DNA of 64,000 nucleotides, taken from positions 16,109-80,108 of the forward strand of contig CAIQKM010000033.1 in NCBI GenBank assembly GCA_903872345.1, read 5' to 3'. The notes below the pieces were generated by a model. The model was given only the letters and a program-made list of their open reading frames with translations. It searched no databases and was not told the origin of the DNA. Made by a program: the position numbers and the translations under genes. The first letter of the stretch is position 1. Each line of letters begins with the position of its first letter. Shown in pieces: positions 56,200 through 64,000 of this stretch. Origin of the DNA: an uncultured Verrucomicrobia subdivision 3 bacterium (GTDB lineage: Bacteria; Verrucomicrobiota; Verrucomicrobiia; Limisphaerales; UBA11358).

Positions 56200-57375
56200 A
56201 TGCGTGAATACTTTCGTGCCTGGGCGGAAGCCTTGGAAAAGTTCTTCCTTGAAGTGGTTATCTTCGAGGAGCGCCATGATTTTCGCGCCAAACTGACCCG
56301 CACCGTTCTCTTCGGCGGCTCCAAGGTCTTTCAGGTGGCCATCAAATTGCGCCGCTGGCTGTATAACGTCCGCATTTTTCGCGACAAAACCCTGGGCGTG
56401 CAGGTGATTGCCATCGGCAACCTGACGCTCGGCGGCACGGGCAAGACGCCCGTGGTGGAAAAGTTTGCCCGGGCGCTGCGCGATGCCGGGCGCAACGTGG
56501 CCATTCTATCGCGCGGCTATCGGTCCAAGCCGGTGCCGTTGCACACAAAGATATTAAACAAGATTCTCCTGCGCGAGGACCAGACCCCGCCGCGTATTGT
56601 GTCCGATGGCAAATCCCTGCTGCTCGATTCCGAGATGGCCGGCGATGAACCGTACATGCTCGCCTCCAACCTCAAGGACGTGGTGGTGCTGGTGGACAAG
56701 GACCGCGTGAAGAGCGGGCGGTACGCCATCGAAAAATTCGGGTGCGACACCCTGTTGCTGGATGACGGGTTTCAGTACTGGGATTTGCAGGGTCGGCGGC
56801 ATGATGTGGTGCTCATTGACCGGCAGCAGCCGTTTGGCAACGAACATTTGCTGCCGCGCGGGACGTTGCGCGAACCGCCGTCCCACCTGGCGCGCGCGCA
56901 AACCATTTTCATCACCAAGAGCGATGGCAACACGGCCGAGCTGCGCAAGCGCATCAACAAGCTCAACCCCACCGCCGCCGTCATCGAATGCGTGCATCAT
57001 CCGCTTTACTTTGAGGATGTGTTCAGCGGCGAACGCGTGGGCTTGGATTTTCTGGCGGGCAAACGCGTGGCCTCCCTGAGCGGCATCGCCCAGCCGGAGA
57101 GCTTTGAGCAGAGCCTCGTGAAGCTCGGCGCGGAGCTGCTTTACTCCAAGCGTTTCACGGATCATCACCGCTTCACGCAGCAGGAAATCCTGAACGCCAT
57201 CAACCGCAGCAAAAAGCGGCAGGCGGAGATTATCGTCACCACGCAGAAGGACGCCGTGCGGTTTCCCAAGATCGACCGCCGGGACCTGCCGATTTACTTC
57301 ATGCGGGTGGAAATCCAAATCATGAACGGCGCGAACGATTTTCAGGATTGCGTCCGCAAAATCTGTTTCCGCTGA
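56200..57375 (+). CDS. lpxK: Tetraacyldisaccharide 4'-kinase (LpxK)
   Basis: A 391-residue membrane-associated kinase phosphorylating the 4' position of the lipid A disaccharide. Residues 73-84 ([12 protein letters not shown]) form the P-loop; [18 protein letters not shown] and [12 protein letters not shown] are LpxK landmarks. The N-terminal hydrophobic/basic region would touch the membrane. Its stop overlaps the next ATG (TGATG), making the lpxK-lpxL pair coupled. Confidence 0.95.
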   Translation: MREYFRAWAEALEKFFLEVVIFEERHDFRAKLTRTVLFGGSKVFQVAIKLRRWLYNVRIFRDKTLGVQVIAIGNLTLGGTGKTPVVEKFARALRDAGRNVAILSRGYRSKPVPLHTKILNKILLREDQTPPRIVSDGKSLLLDSEMAGDEPYMLASNLKDVVVLVDKDRVKSGRYAIEKFGCDTLLLDDGFQYWDLQGRRHDVVLIDRQQPFGNEHLLPRGTLREPPSHLARAQTIFITKSDGNTAELRKRINKLNPTAAVIECVHHPLYFEDVFSGERVGLDFLAGKRVASLSGIAQPESFEQSLVKLGAELLYSKRFTDHHRFTQQEILNAINRSKKRQAEIIVTTQKDAVRFPKIDRRDLPIYFMRVEIQIMNGANDFQDCVRKICFR

Positions 57376-58244
57376 TGAACTTTGTCGCCTACTGGTTCGG
57401 CCGCGCTTTCATCGCCTGCATCCAGTCCCTGCCGCTGCGGTGGGTGGCGCGGATCGGGCGGGGGGCGGGCGCGCTGGCGTGGCGGCTGGACGGGCGACAC
57501 CGGCGCATCGTGCTGGAGAATTTGACGCGCTGTTTCGGGACGGAAAAGTCGGCGCCGGAAATCCGGGCCATCGGCCGCGAAAATTTGCGGCGCATCGGCG
57601 AGAATTATCTTTCGGCCATCAAGACGGCTTCCATGAGCGCGCAGGAACTGGCGCCGCACATCGAGTTCACCGGCCTGGAACGGCTTCCGCAGCCCGCGCC
57701 CGGCATTGCCCTGCGCAACGTCGTGGTGGCGATCGGGCATTTTGGCAATTTCGAGTTGTACGCGCGTTTTCACGATGCCCGGCCGGACTACCGTTCCGCC
57801 ACCACTTATCGCGCGCTGAAACAGTCCGCCTTCAACCGCCTCATGCAGGAGCTGCGCAACCGCAGCGGCTGCCTTTACTTTGAGCGCCGCACGGAGGGCC
57901 AGGGTTTGCGCGAGGCGATGAACAAGGGCGGCATCGTCATTGGTTTGCTGGCGGACCAGAGTTCCCTCGGCGTGCGCGCGCCGTTTCTGGGGCATGACTG
58001 CAACACGGGGCTTGCGCCGGCCGTGCTGGCGCTGCGGTATGACTGCGATCTCTACACGGCCATCTGCTACCGGGTTTCGCTGGCCAAATGGCGGCTGGAA
58101 CTCGGCGCGCAAATCGCCACGCATGCCAACGGCAAGATGCGGCCCAGCGCGGACATTATCCGCGAAATGAACCTGGCGCTGGAAGCCGCCGTCCGGCGCG
58201 ATCCGGCGAACTGGTTTTGGGTGCATCGCCGCTGGAAAGACTGA
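57375..58244 (+). CDS. Lipid A late acyltransferase (LpxL/HtrB family)
   Basis: A 289-residue protein starting at the overlap. H122 and E127 in VVAIGHFGNFELYA form the HX4E catalytic motif; RALKQSAFNRLMQELRNRSG and LLADQSSLGVRAPFLG are also family-typical. It would add a secondary acyl chain to lipid A at the inner membrane. Chain specificity cannot be read from sequence. Confidence 0.9.
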   Translation: MNFVAYWFGRAFIACIQSLPLRWVARIGRGAGALAWRLDGRHRRIVLENLTRCFGTEKSAPEIRAIGRENLRRIGENYLSAIKTASMSAQELAPHIEFTGLERLPQPAPGIALRNVVVAIGHFGNFELYARFHDARPDYRSATTYRALKQSAFNRLMQELRNRSGCLYFERRTEGQGLREAMNKGGIVIGLLADQSSLGVRAPFLGHDCNTGLAPAVLALRYDCDLYTAICYRVSLAKWRLELGAQIATHANGKMRPSADIIREMNLALEAAVRRDPANWFWVHRRWKD

Positions 58245-58247
58245 GCC

Positions 58248-59381
58248 ATGAGCGTCGCCTTTCATCCTCCCCCCCGCCGCATCCTCGTGCGCGGTGTGAA
58301 CTGGCTGGGCGACGCCGTGATGACCACGCCGGCGCTGCTGCGGCTGCGTGAACATTTTCCCGCCGCGCACATCACGCTGCTGACGCCGGCGAAATTGCAG
58401 GAATTGTGGATTGGTCATCCCGCCGTGGATGACACGATTGCCTTTGCCGCCGGCGAAGGGCTCTGGGCCATCGCGCAAAAGCTGCGGGCCGGCCGGTTTG
58501 ATCTCGCGCTGGTGCTGCCCAATTCCCCGCGTTCCGCGCTGGAGACGTGGCTGGCGCGGATTCCCCGGCGCATCGGCTATGCGCGGCCTTGGCGGAATGC
58601 GCTGCTCACGCGCACGATTCCTTCGCGGCCTGACGCGGTCAAGATGCGCAAACGTACGCCGGAAGAAATCCGGGCGCTCACGGCTGTGTCCGGTTCCGTT
58701 GATGGCGGCCGGGTGCCGGTCATTCCGGCGGCTGCACACCAGCTTTACGAATACCTGCATCTCGTCGCCGCGCTGGGAGCCAGTGCGGAGCCGCTGGCGC
58801 CGCAACTGGCAGTGTCCCCGGCGGAGTTGTCGGCGGTGCGCGAGAAGTTCGGGTTGGTGACCGCGCCGACTCCGCTTGTGGGGCTTAATCCCGGGGCGGA
58901 GTATGGTCCGGCCAAACGCTGGCCGGCGGAACGGTTCATTGCGGCGGCGCTGGCGGTGTCCGCGCAGACGCCCTGCATGTGGGCGGTGTTCGGTGGCAAT
59001 AATGACCGCGCTACGGCGGAGTCAATTGAAACCGCCTTGCGGGCGGCGAAGCTGACGGTGGTGAATCTGGCGGGGCGCACCAACCTGCGCGAGCTCATGG
59101 CGGCGCTAAAATTGTGTCGCGTGTTGCTCACCAACGACACCGGTCCCATGCACGTCGCCGCCGCGCTGGGCACGCCGGTGGTGGTGCCGTTTGGCAGCAC
59201 TTCGCCGGAACTGACGGGGCCGGGTTTGCCGGGCGATCCGCGTCACCGTTTGCTGAAGTCGGATGCGGTTTGCTCGCCGTGTTTCCTGCGGGAGTGTCCG
59301 ATTGATTTTCGGTGTTTGTTGGGGATCGGTGCGGAGCGGGTGGCGGCGGCGGTGGTTGAAAGGCTGAAGGCTGAAGGCTAA
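58248..59381 (+). CDS. waaF: LPS heptosyltransferase (GT9)
   Basis: A 377-residue glycosyltransferase family 9 protein: ILVRGVNWLGDAVMTTPAL at the N-terminus, GLNPGAEYGPAKRWP in the middle, and LLTNDTGPMHVAAALGTPVVVPFG at the end, the heptosyltransferase II pattern. It adds heptose to the LPS core. The 3' end of the gene is built from 7-base repeats (LKAEG and on). It begins three bases after lpxL. Confidence 0.88.
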   Translation: MSVAFHPPPRRILVRGVNWLGDAVMTTPALLRLREHFPAAHITLLTPAKLQELWIGHPAVDDTIAFAAGEGLWAIAQKLRAGRFDLALVLPNSPRSALETWLARIPRRIGYARPWRNALLTRTIPSRPDAVKMRKRTPEEIRALTAVSGSVDGGRVPVIPAAAHQLYEYLHLVAALGASAEPLAPQLAVSPAELSAVREKFGLVTAPTPLVGLNPGAEYGPAKRWPAERFIAAALAVSAQTPCMWAVFGGNNDRATAESIETALRAAKLTVVNLAGRTNLRELMAALKLCRVLLTNDTGPMHVAAALGTPVVVPFGSTSPELTGPGLPGDPRHRLLKSDAVCSPCFLRECPIDFRCLLGIGAERVAAAVVERLKAEG

Positions 59382-59389
59382 ACGCTGAA
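59362..59389 (+). repeat. Heptamer tandem repeat over waaF 3' end
   Basis: GGCTGAA GGCTGAA GGCTAAA CGCTGAA, covering the last codons and stop of waaF, followed by GTTTTTT. Confidence 0.85.
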
Positions 59390-59406
59390 GTTTTTTGACC
59401 GCAGAC

Positions 59407-59429
59407 AGCAGGCATATTGCATGCCTGCT
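59407..59429. terminator. Hairpin after waaF, possible terminator
   Basis: AGCAGGCAT-ATTGC-ATGCCTGCT, a perfect 9-bp stem. No T-run follows, so it may be an attenuator or repeat rather than a classical terminator. Confidence 0.45.
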
Positions 59430-59504
59430 TACAGACGGGGTTCGGTCATTTGGTTTTCATTTTTGCCGATGCTGCCGGCAAGCCAATGACGGCCGGCGAC
59501 AATT

Positions 59505-60479
59505 TTACCGGCTCGTTTGAAATGCATGATCGCCCGAGGTTGCGCTTTGGCCGGACGGGTTGGCCGAGGCGGCGCGGAAATGATACCAGGTGCCGGGAGT
59601 CAGGCCATTCAGGGTAATAGTGTGCGAACGGGTCGGGGTCGGGGCGGATACCGTTGAGCCGTACGCCGAGGTGGGGCCGTAGGCGACCGTGGAGGTGGCG
59701 GGTTTGTCCGTGGTCCAGATAATCGTCGCCGTATCACTGGCGGAGGAAGCCGAGACGGAGGAAATGACGGGCGGGACTGACAATGATCCCAGAAATCCGG
59801 AGTGGGCGACACAATGGAACAGTCGCATATGGCCGGCATCATTCGGGTGGACGCCGTCACCGGAATTGTAGAGGCGATTGTCGGTGCCATCGGGATTGGC
59901 CAGGGCGGTCCAGAAGTTGATGGAGTTTTGGGGGTAGGTATGCTGGATCCATTGCATCGTTTTGGTCTGCAACTCGAGTTCCGGCCGGCCGCCGATGCCG
60001 ACCGGGACGGTGGTGGTAATCCAGATGGGAATGCCGGCGGCGGCGGCGGTGCTCATGATGGCAGTGAAGTTTGACTCGGTCACCGACAGGGGAATTTTCT
60101 GGCCGGCATCATTGGAGGTTAGGGACAGGAGAATGGCGTCCGGGTGGACGGCAATCGCGGCGGTGATGTTATGATGCGGGTCTTCCTGTCCAGTGCCGGC
60201 GGGCATCAGTTTGGGAGTGCTGTAACCGCCGACGGCCAGATTGATGACCGTGTTGCCGGGGTTTAACGATTTCAGATAATCCGCATACAAACCGGCCCAT
60301 GATTTGGAGCGGGTGGTGGCTCCGTAACCCCAGGCAATCGAGGAGCCGATGATGACGATCTTGCGCGGCGAGGAACTGCCGGGGCTGTCCGCCTTGGCGG
60401 GCGCCGGGGCCAGGCAGGCAAACAGGCAGGCGATGATGCCGACGGCGAGGCAGCGGCTAATAATGAGGCGATATAACAT
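59505..60479 (-). CDS. Secreted GDSL/SGNH hydrolase with fibronectin-like domain
   Basis: A 324-residue protein. Signal peptide (ISRCLAVGIIACLFACLAPAPAKA), then a SGNH hydrolase domain with IVIIGSSIAWG (serine near 46-47, GSS instead of the usual GDS) and GDGVHPNDAGH (Asp-His pair). A Thr/Ser-rich beta domain (about 235-324, WTTDKPATSTVAYGPTS) resembles fibronectin type III modules of purple acid phosphatases and glycan enzymes. It probably removes acyl groups from extracellular glycans. Confidence 0.8.
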   Translation of the reverse strand: MLYRLIISRCLAVGIIACLFACLAPAPAKADSPGSSSPRKIVIIGSSIAWGYGATTRSKSWAGLYADYLKSLNPGNTVINLAVGGYSTPKLMPAGTGQEDPHHNITAAIAVHPDAILLSLTSNDAGQKIPLSVTESNFTAIMSTAAAAGIPIWITTTVPVGIGGRPELELQTKTMQWIQHTYPQNSINFWTALANPDGTDNRLYNSGDGVHPNDAGHMRLFHCVAHSGFLGSLSVPPVISSVSASSASDTATIIWTTDKPATSTVAYGPTSAYGSTVSAPTPTRSHTITLNGLTPGTWYHFRAASANPSGQSATSGDHAFQTSR

Positions 60480-60557
60480 ACGTAACCTATTCGGAATTCA
60501 TGATTTTTGCGCTGGCGGCCGGGATTTGCAAGCGGTTTTGGCGGGAGTTGGAATCAA

Positions 60558-60578
60558 GGCTAAAGGCTGAAGGCTAAT
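60558..60578 (+). repeat. Heptamer repeat (GGCTAAA family)
   Basis: GGCTAAA GGCTGAA GGCTAAT. It lies upstream of the GDSL gene. Confidence 0.75.
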
Positions 60579-60715
60579 AAAGGGACGGTTAAGCGCGAAA
60601 GATGCGAAAGACGAGAAAAGGGGGGCGACAAGGCGGGGGGCCGGGTGGTGGACCGGGGCGAATGGGGTTATTCTAAAACAACCTTGATTTACTTTGATTT
60701 GGCTGGAATTACCTG

Positions 60716-60750
60716 GGGAATCGGATTTCGGATCGCGGGTTTCGGATTGC
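60716..60750 (-). repeat. Heptamer repeat, GAAATCC/GAAACCC family
   Basis: Read on the - strand: GCAATCC GAAACCC GCGATCC GAAATCC GATTCCC. It is the same family as the blocks before phage genes at 2342, 15496 and 17254, here in chromosomal intergenic DNA. Confidence 0.8.
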
Positions 60751-60852
60751 GGGGAGGCGTGCTGGCGGGAGGTGTTTGGCATGGCGATGCGGCTGGCAGG
60801 TTTGGCGGTTGCTGCGCCCGGGAACGGGCGCGCTCCGATAATTGGCGGTTCA

Positions 60853-61828
60853 CCTTGATATGCCTTGATTGTTTGGTTTTTAACGCAAAGGCGCAAAGTC
60901 GCGAAGGCGCAAAGGGCGGATTTATGGGAGGGGTGCCGGTTGCCGGATCTTGGATGTTGAGGGGCGTCATGGGGAGTTTTATCGGATGCTTTGATTTGCC
61001 TTGATGAGGCACGATTACAGGGGTTTTCTGCCTTGATGGTGCCTTGATGGGTCGCCCCTTCAGGGCTTGGGGCCATCCGGCGGATTGTTCCCAGGGCGTT
61101 GCCCTGGGCTGGTATGAGGCCGCGCCGTTGGCGCTTGGTTTGATGGCTTTGACTTTTTTCATTGGTTGCCTTGATATGCCTTGATTGTTGGGGTTTTAAC
61201 GCAAAGTCGCAAAGTCGCGAAGGCGCAAAGGGTGGATTTATGGGAGGGGTGCCGGTTGCCGGATCTTGGATGTTGAGGGGCGTCATGGGGAGTTTTATCG
61301 GATGCCTTGATTTGCCTTGATGAGGCACGATTACAGGGGTTTTCTGCCTTGATGGTGCCTTGATGGGCCGCCCCTTCAGGGCTTGGGGCCATCCGGCGGA
61401 TTGTTCCCAGGGCGTTGCCCTGGGCTGGTATGAGGCCGCGCCGTTGGCGCTTGGTTTGATGGCTTTGACTCTTTTCATCGGTTGCCTTGATTAGGCTTGA
61501 TTGTTGGGGTTTTAACGCAAAGGCGCAAAGTCGCGAAGGCGCAAAGGGCGGATTTATGGGAGGGGTTCCGGTTGCCGGATCTTGGATGTTGAGGGGCGTC
61601 ATGGGGAGTTTTATCGGATGCCTTGATTTGCCTTGATGAGGTACGATTACAGGGGTTTTCTGCCTTGATGGTGCCTTGATGGGCCGCCCCTTCAGGGCTT
61701 GGGCCCATCCGGCGGGTTGTTCCCAGGGCGTTGCCCTGGGCTGGTATGAGGCCGCGCCGTTGGCGCTTGGTTTGATGGCTTTGACTTTTTTCATTGGTTG
61801 CCTTGATATGCCTTGATGAGGCTTGATT
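60853..61828 (-). repeat. Array of exact-period 316-bp repeats
   Basis: Three full units (starts 60853, 61169, 61485) and a partial fourth (61801), each beginning CCTTGAT..., with exactly 316-base spacing. Each unit contains octamers (CGCAAAGG CGCAAAGT CGCGAAGG), decamers (CCTTGAT-type), and two inverted-repeat blocks (CCCCTTCAGGGC; CCCAGGGCGTTGCCCTGGG). 316 is not a multiple of three, so the long minus-strand ORFs across it shift frame in each unit and are not genes. Confidence 0.9.
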
Positions 61829-62331
61829 GCTTGGGAACCGGGGGAACATCCAACAGCGAATGCCCAACGCCCTACATCCAATGACGGAGGAGGCGGCGCG
61901 CGGTGAAGGTGATGGCGCGGGGCAAGGCGGGGGCGTCCGGGTCCGGGATTTCCGGGGGCCGGCGGGCGGGGCGCGCGGGTTACGGTGAACATATTAAGAT
62001 TACATTGTTACCTCCACGGGATTAATATAGCACGGTTTGGGAAAATGCAAGCGGCGGTTTGGAAAACAGGGGGGTGACACGAATTTCACGAAGGGGCACG
62101 AATTGGGGGCTTGGGCGGTACGGATGGTGGCGGCCGGGGAGAACCTTAAAATTGCCCGGGGCCCATGGTGAATAACCAGCCAATGGTGCTTGCGAAGCCA
62201 GTTCCGCCGGGCTGGAAGCGCCGGCTCTACGGCAGGCAAGATGCCCGCCGCTACGGGGGCGGTGGCAGATGCGCCCGCTGCCTGACGCTGAGTTGTCTTG
62301 CCCTTGACTTGGCCGGTACGGGTGTTTCAAT
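61829..62331 (-). promoter_or_regulatory. Leader and promoter of the 316-bp array
   Basis: On the - strand, TTGCAT-15 bases-TATATT (62050 to 62024) is followed by GGAGGTAACAATGTAA (a ribosome binding site with a start-stop AUG-UAA), then about 190 bases of proline-coding frame, then decamers leading into the array. To the right (62150-62280) is another G/C-rich repeat (GGCAGGCAAGATGCCCGCC). No gene seen. Confidence 0.6.
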
Positions 62332-63063
62332 ATGAATTTTATGAGAAGTGTTTTGGTGATAATTGCTTCGGTGTTTTTGCTGGGGTGCAATAAAGTACCG
62401 CCCCAAGCCCGTTCGATTCCCGAAGCTGTTAAGGCCACCCAAAACTATTCCAAGGACGAATTGCAGAGGCAGATTGTTATCGGGATGAGCATGGCGGAGG
62501 TTACCAACAAATTCGGCGCGCCCGGCTCGTTAATCAAAGCGGACGAAAGCCGGTTTTTAATGCAGTATTACTTTCCGCTTACTTTGAATCGGCATGAAGG
62601 GTTGGCTGGTTTCAGCATCGACATCAAAGATGGGGCGGTGCAGCGGTGGTCGCCGATCGAATCGGTGGGAGGAGGTTCGGAGCTGACGGATGATGATGTG
62701 ATATCACCACTGGGGGAACGATTGTTCCAAATTTATATCATTCCGAAAGACAAAACAAATATGGACAAAATTGTCAGCAAGGATGGGGTGATACAATTTG
62801 ATGATCTCAAGCTGGCTTGCAATCTGGCTTTCAACGCCAAAGTGTATGTAGGAAACAAAGACAAGGAGGGATGGCAAAGCGTCCATTTATTTTTAGGCGA
62901 ACAGGATTCGTTGAAGTTGGGAAGCTTGACGGAAACAAACATAGACAAGCAATTGCTGATCATGTGTCGGGACCAAAAGGTGGTTTTTACGAGGATATCA
63001 ATGGCGCTTTCAGCACCTTCATTCGAGTTTCGGGTTAAGGACATTTCGTCGTTAACCGATTGA
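62332..63063 (+). CDS. Lipoprotein of unknown function (SmpA-like start)
   Basis: A 243-residue protein with a lipoprotein signal (RSVLVIIASVFLLGC, cysteine at 19). IVIGMSMAEVTNKFGAPGS resembles the SmpA/OmlA-type motif of outer-membrane lipoproteins. The rest is unrecognised. Composition is more A/T-rich than the neighbours, which suggests recent arrival. Confidence 0.6.
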   Translation: MNFMRSVLVIIASVFLLGCNKVPPQARSIPEAVKATQNYSKDELQRQIVIGMSMAEVTNKFGAPGSLIKADESRFLMQYYFPLTLNRHEGLAGFSIDIKDGAVQRWSPIESVGGGSELTDDDVISPLGERLFQIYIIPKDKTNMDKIVSKDGVIQFDDLKLACNLAFNAKVYVGNKDKEGWQSVHLFLGEQDSLKLGSLTETNIDKQLLIMCRDQKVVFTRISMALSAPSFEFRVKDISSLTD

Positions 63064-63243
63064 ATTGGGCTCTGCCTGAATTGCGGGCCGGGTAGGTTCC
63101 GACTCTTCTTGGGCTATCCTTGCCGTGTCCGGCGTGACTCGCACCTTTGCTGGTTGGTCGCGTTGCGACCGGTCTTCGACACCGTCTTCCGCCAAGTTGG
63201 CGTTAGCGGGCGGCGTTAAGATGCGCGCCCCCCCCCCCGCCGG

Positions 63244-63672
63244 TCAGGCCTTGCCGCCATCCACCGGTTTCCCGGGCCCTTTTTTGGCGCGGCGGGAGTC
63301 CACATAAAGCACGGCAGAATAGTAGATGAGGCTGACGATGTTCACCGGCAGCAGCAGCCCCCAGCCGGCCCAGTAGTCTTTGTTGCCCTGGCGCCAGGAC
63401 AGATAAACCAGTCCCGCCACGCCAACCGACCAGAACAGTTGGAGGCCGAAGCCGATGAGCATGAGCCGTTGGGCGGAGCCTTTGAAGCGCATGGCCAGCA
63501 TGTACAACACTGGGATGAACATCGCCCCGAAATTCAGAAACATGCCAACTAGTACCATAGAATATAAGTCATATTGACCGCCGTTTACTTGAACAGGTTG
63601 GGCGGGCGAAGTCAACCGCGAAGGCGGGCGGGGTTTGTCCCAATCCCCAAGTTGCGCGGGTGCGATCAACAT
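63244..63672 (-). CDS. Small multi-pass membrane protein
   Basis: A 142-residue ORF with three hydrophobic segments (MVLVGMFLNFGAMFIPVLYML, LIGFGLQLFWSVGVAGLVYLS, GLLLPVNIVSLIYYSAVLYV) and a basic C-terminus. An internal start at 63558 would give just the membrane part. Family unknown. Confidence 0.5.
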   Translation of the reverse strand: MLIAPAQLGDWDKPRPPSRLTSPAQPVQVNGGQYDLYSMVLVGMFLNFGAMFIPVLYMLAMRFKGSAQRLMLIGFGLQLFWSVGVAGLVYLSWRQGNKDYWAGWGLLLPVNIVSLIYYSAVLYVDSRRAKKGPGKPVDGGKA

Positions 63673-64000
63673 TGGGAAGTGTAAGGCCGCTTCCAGTTTG
63701 AAATGGTATATGACGCTCCTACGGAGCTGAGAATTTTGGGGACGTGGTTGCTACAAATATGGCGCTCCGATGGAGCTTGGGGAGCGCGACGCTGGGGGGG
63801 AGCGCGGCTGCCCTTGGGGGCAGCCGTGGCCAGGCGAGGGGGCGGCGTGTCGGCCTTACAGAGGGTGTTGGAAAATTGATTTTTCCAAATGCGAAAAACA
63901 AGGGGTTTTTGAAGTTTTTCTTAATTTGTGTTTTTTTCAGCGCTAGTGTTTTTAGGGCAGATCAAAAGCCATTTGCCGGGGCGTTAATTCGTAAAGCGGC
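63673..64000. repeat. Intergenic region with palindromic repeat
   Basis: GCTCCTACGGAGC at 63715 and GCGCTCCGATGGAGC at 63762, separated by TGAGAATTTTGGGGACGTGGTTGCTACAAATAT, form a pair of short palindromes typical of dispersed intergenic repeats. No gene is seen to the window end. Confidence 0.55.

Noticed and set aside
59407-59429. Classical terminator for waaF
   Set aside because: The hairpin is perfect but has no T-run; recorded only with low confidence.
60853-61828. CRISPR array
   Set aside because: Units are 316 bp and contiguous with no short direct repeats separated by unique spacers; no cas genes are seen.
60498-61992. Long minus-strand ORFs (326, 277, 157 and 130 residues) across the 316-bp array
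   Set aside because: They are repeats read in successive frames; the period of 316 shifts the frame each time, and composition is that of translated repeat DNA.

Overview
The window reads as a stretch of a Gram-negative, lipid A-producing bacterial chromosome, most likely from the Verrucomicrobiota (Pedosphaera/Limisphaera-like). This is inferred from family and style, not from a marker gene. Pointers are a fused LpxC-FabZ enzyme, a GH127 hydrolase with an exported signal, hopanoid radical-SAM enzymes, an exosortase-type CPBP protease, RES/Xre and RelE-type toxin-antitoxin loci, and very many short degenerate tandem repeats and palindromic intergenic elements.

Region 1 (1-23.9 kb, all + strand) is a tightly packed siphovirus-type structural module: small zinc-ribbon proteins, a lipoprotein, a class 3 lipase, holin/spanin-like membrane proteins, small and large terminase, a portal fused to a Mu F-type head protein, prohead protease, HK97-type capsid, connector, tail-completion proteins, tail tube candidate, tape measure, tail hub and tail fibre. 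Most junctions are ATGA, GTGA or TAATG overlaps. Four gene products carry secretion-type hydrophobic segments ending in A-x-A-Q, three of them internal, which is unusual for virion proteins. No integrase, repressor or replication gene lies inside the window, so it may be a prophage cut by the window edge, a remnant, or a gene-transfer-agent-like cluster.

Region 2 (24-35.7 kb, mostly - strand) carries several families of palindromic repeats, a NUDIX hydrolase, two cyclophilins, small secreted or membrane proteins, lpxA and lpxC/fabZ, a GH127 enzyme, a TPR protein and purU. Region 3 (36-40.3 kb) holds the proton-translocating transhydrogenase operon pntAA-pntAB-pntB, a CPBP protease with a 55-aa membrane protein, and tRNA-Val(GAC).

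Region 4 (40.3-45.8 kb) is disturbed. It has a promoter-led decamer repeat locus, a frameshifted DUF488 gene and the truncated start of its usual partner, then an AT-richer two-gene methyltransferase/nuclease module on the opposite strand. Region 5 (45.8-51.2 kb) has hpnH-hpnJ with a small lipoprotein, a secreted TPR protein, a RelE-type toxin-antitoxin pair and a PmtA-like methyltransferase.

Region 6 (51.2-59.4 kb) has an antitoxin-like gene with a premature stop, a Fur/PerR regulator behind a perfect PerR-type box, sufB-sufC, a RES/Xre toxin-antitoxin pair, and the lipid A/core genes lpxK-lpxL-waaF. Region 7 (59.5-64 kb) has a GDSL hydrolase, an array of exact 316-bp repeats driven by a promoter homologous to the one at 40.7 kb, a lipoprotein and a membrane protein.

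The most unusual signals are: (a) 7-nt (also 8-, 9- and 10-nt) degenerate tandem repeats, several of which abut start codons of phage genes; (b) two 178/179-bp stem-loop elements whose stems differ in sequence but keep pairing; (c) two homologous promoters leading into decamer repeats, one of them into the 316-bp array; (d) the exported-type phage structural proteins.
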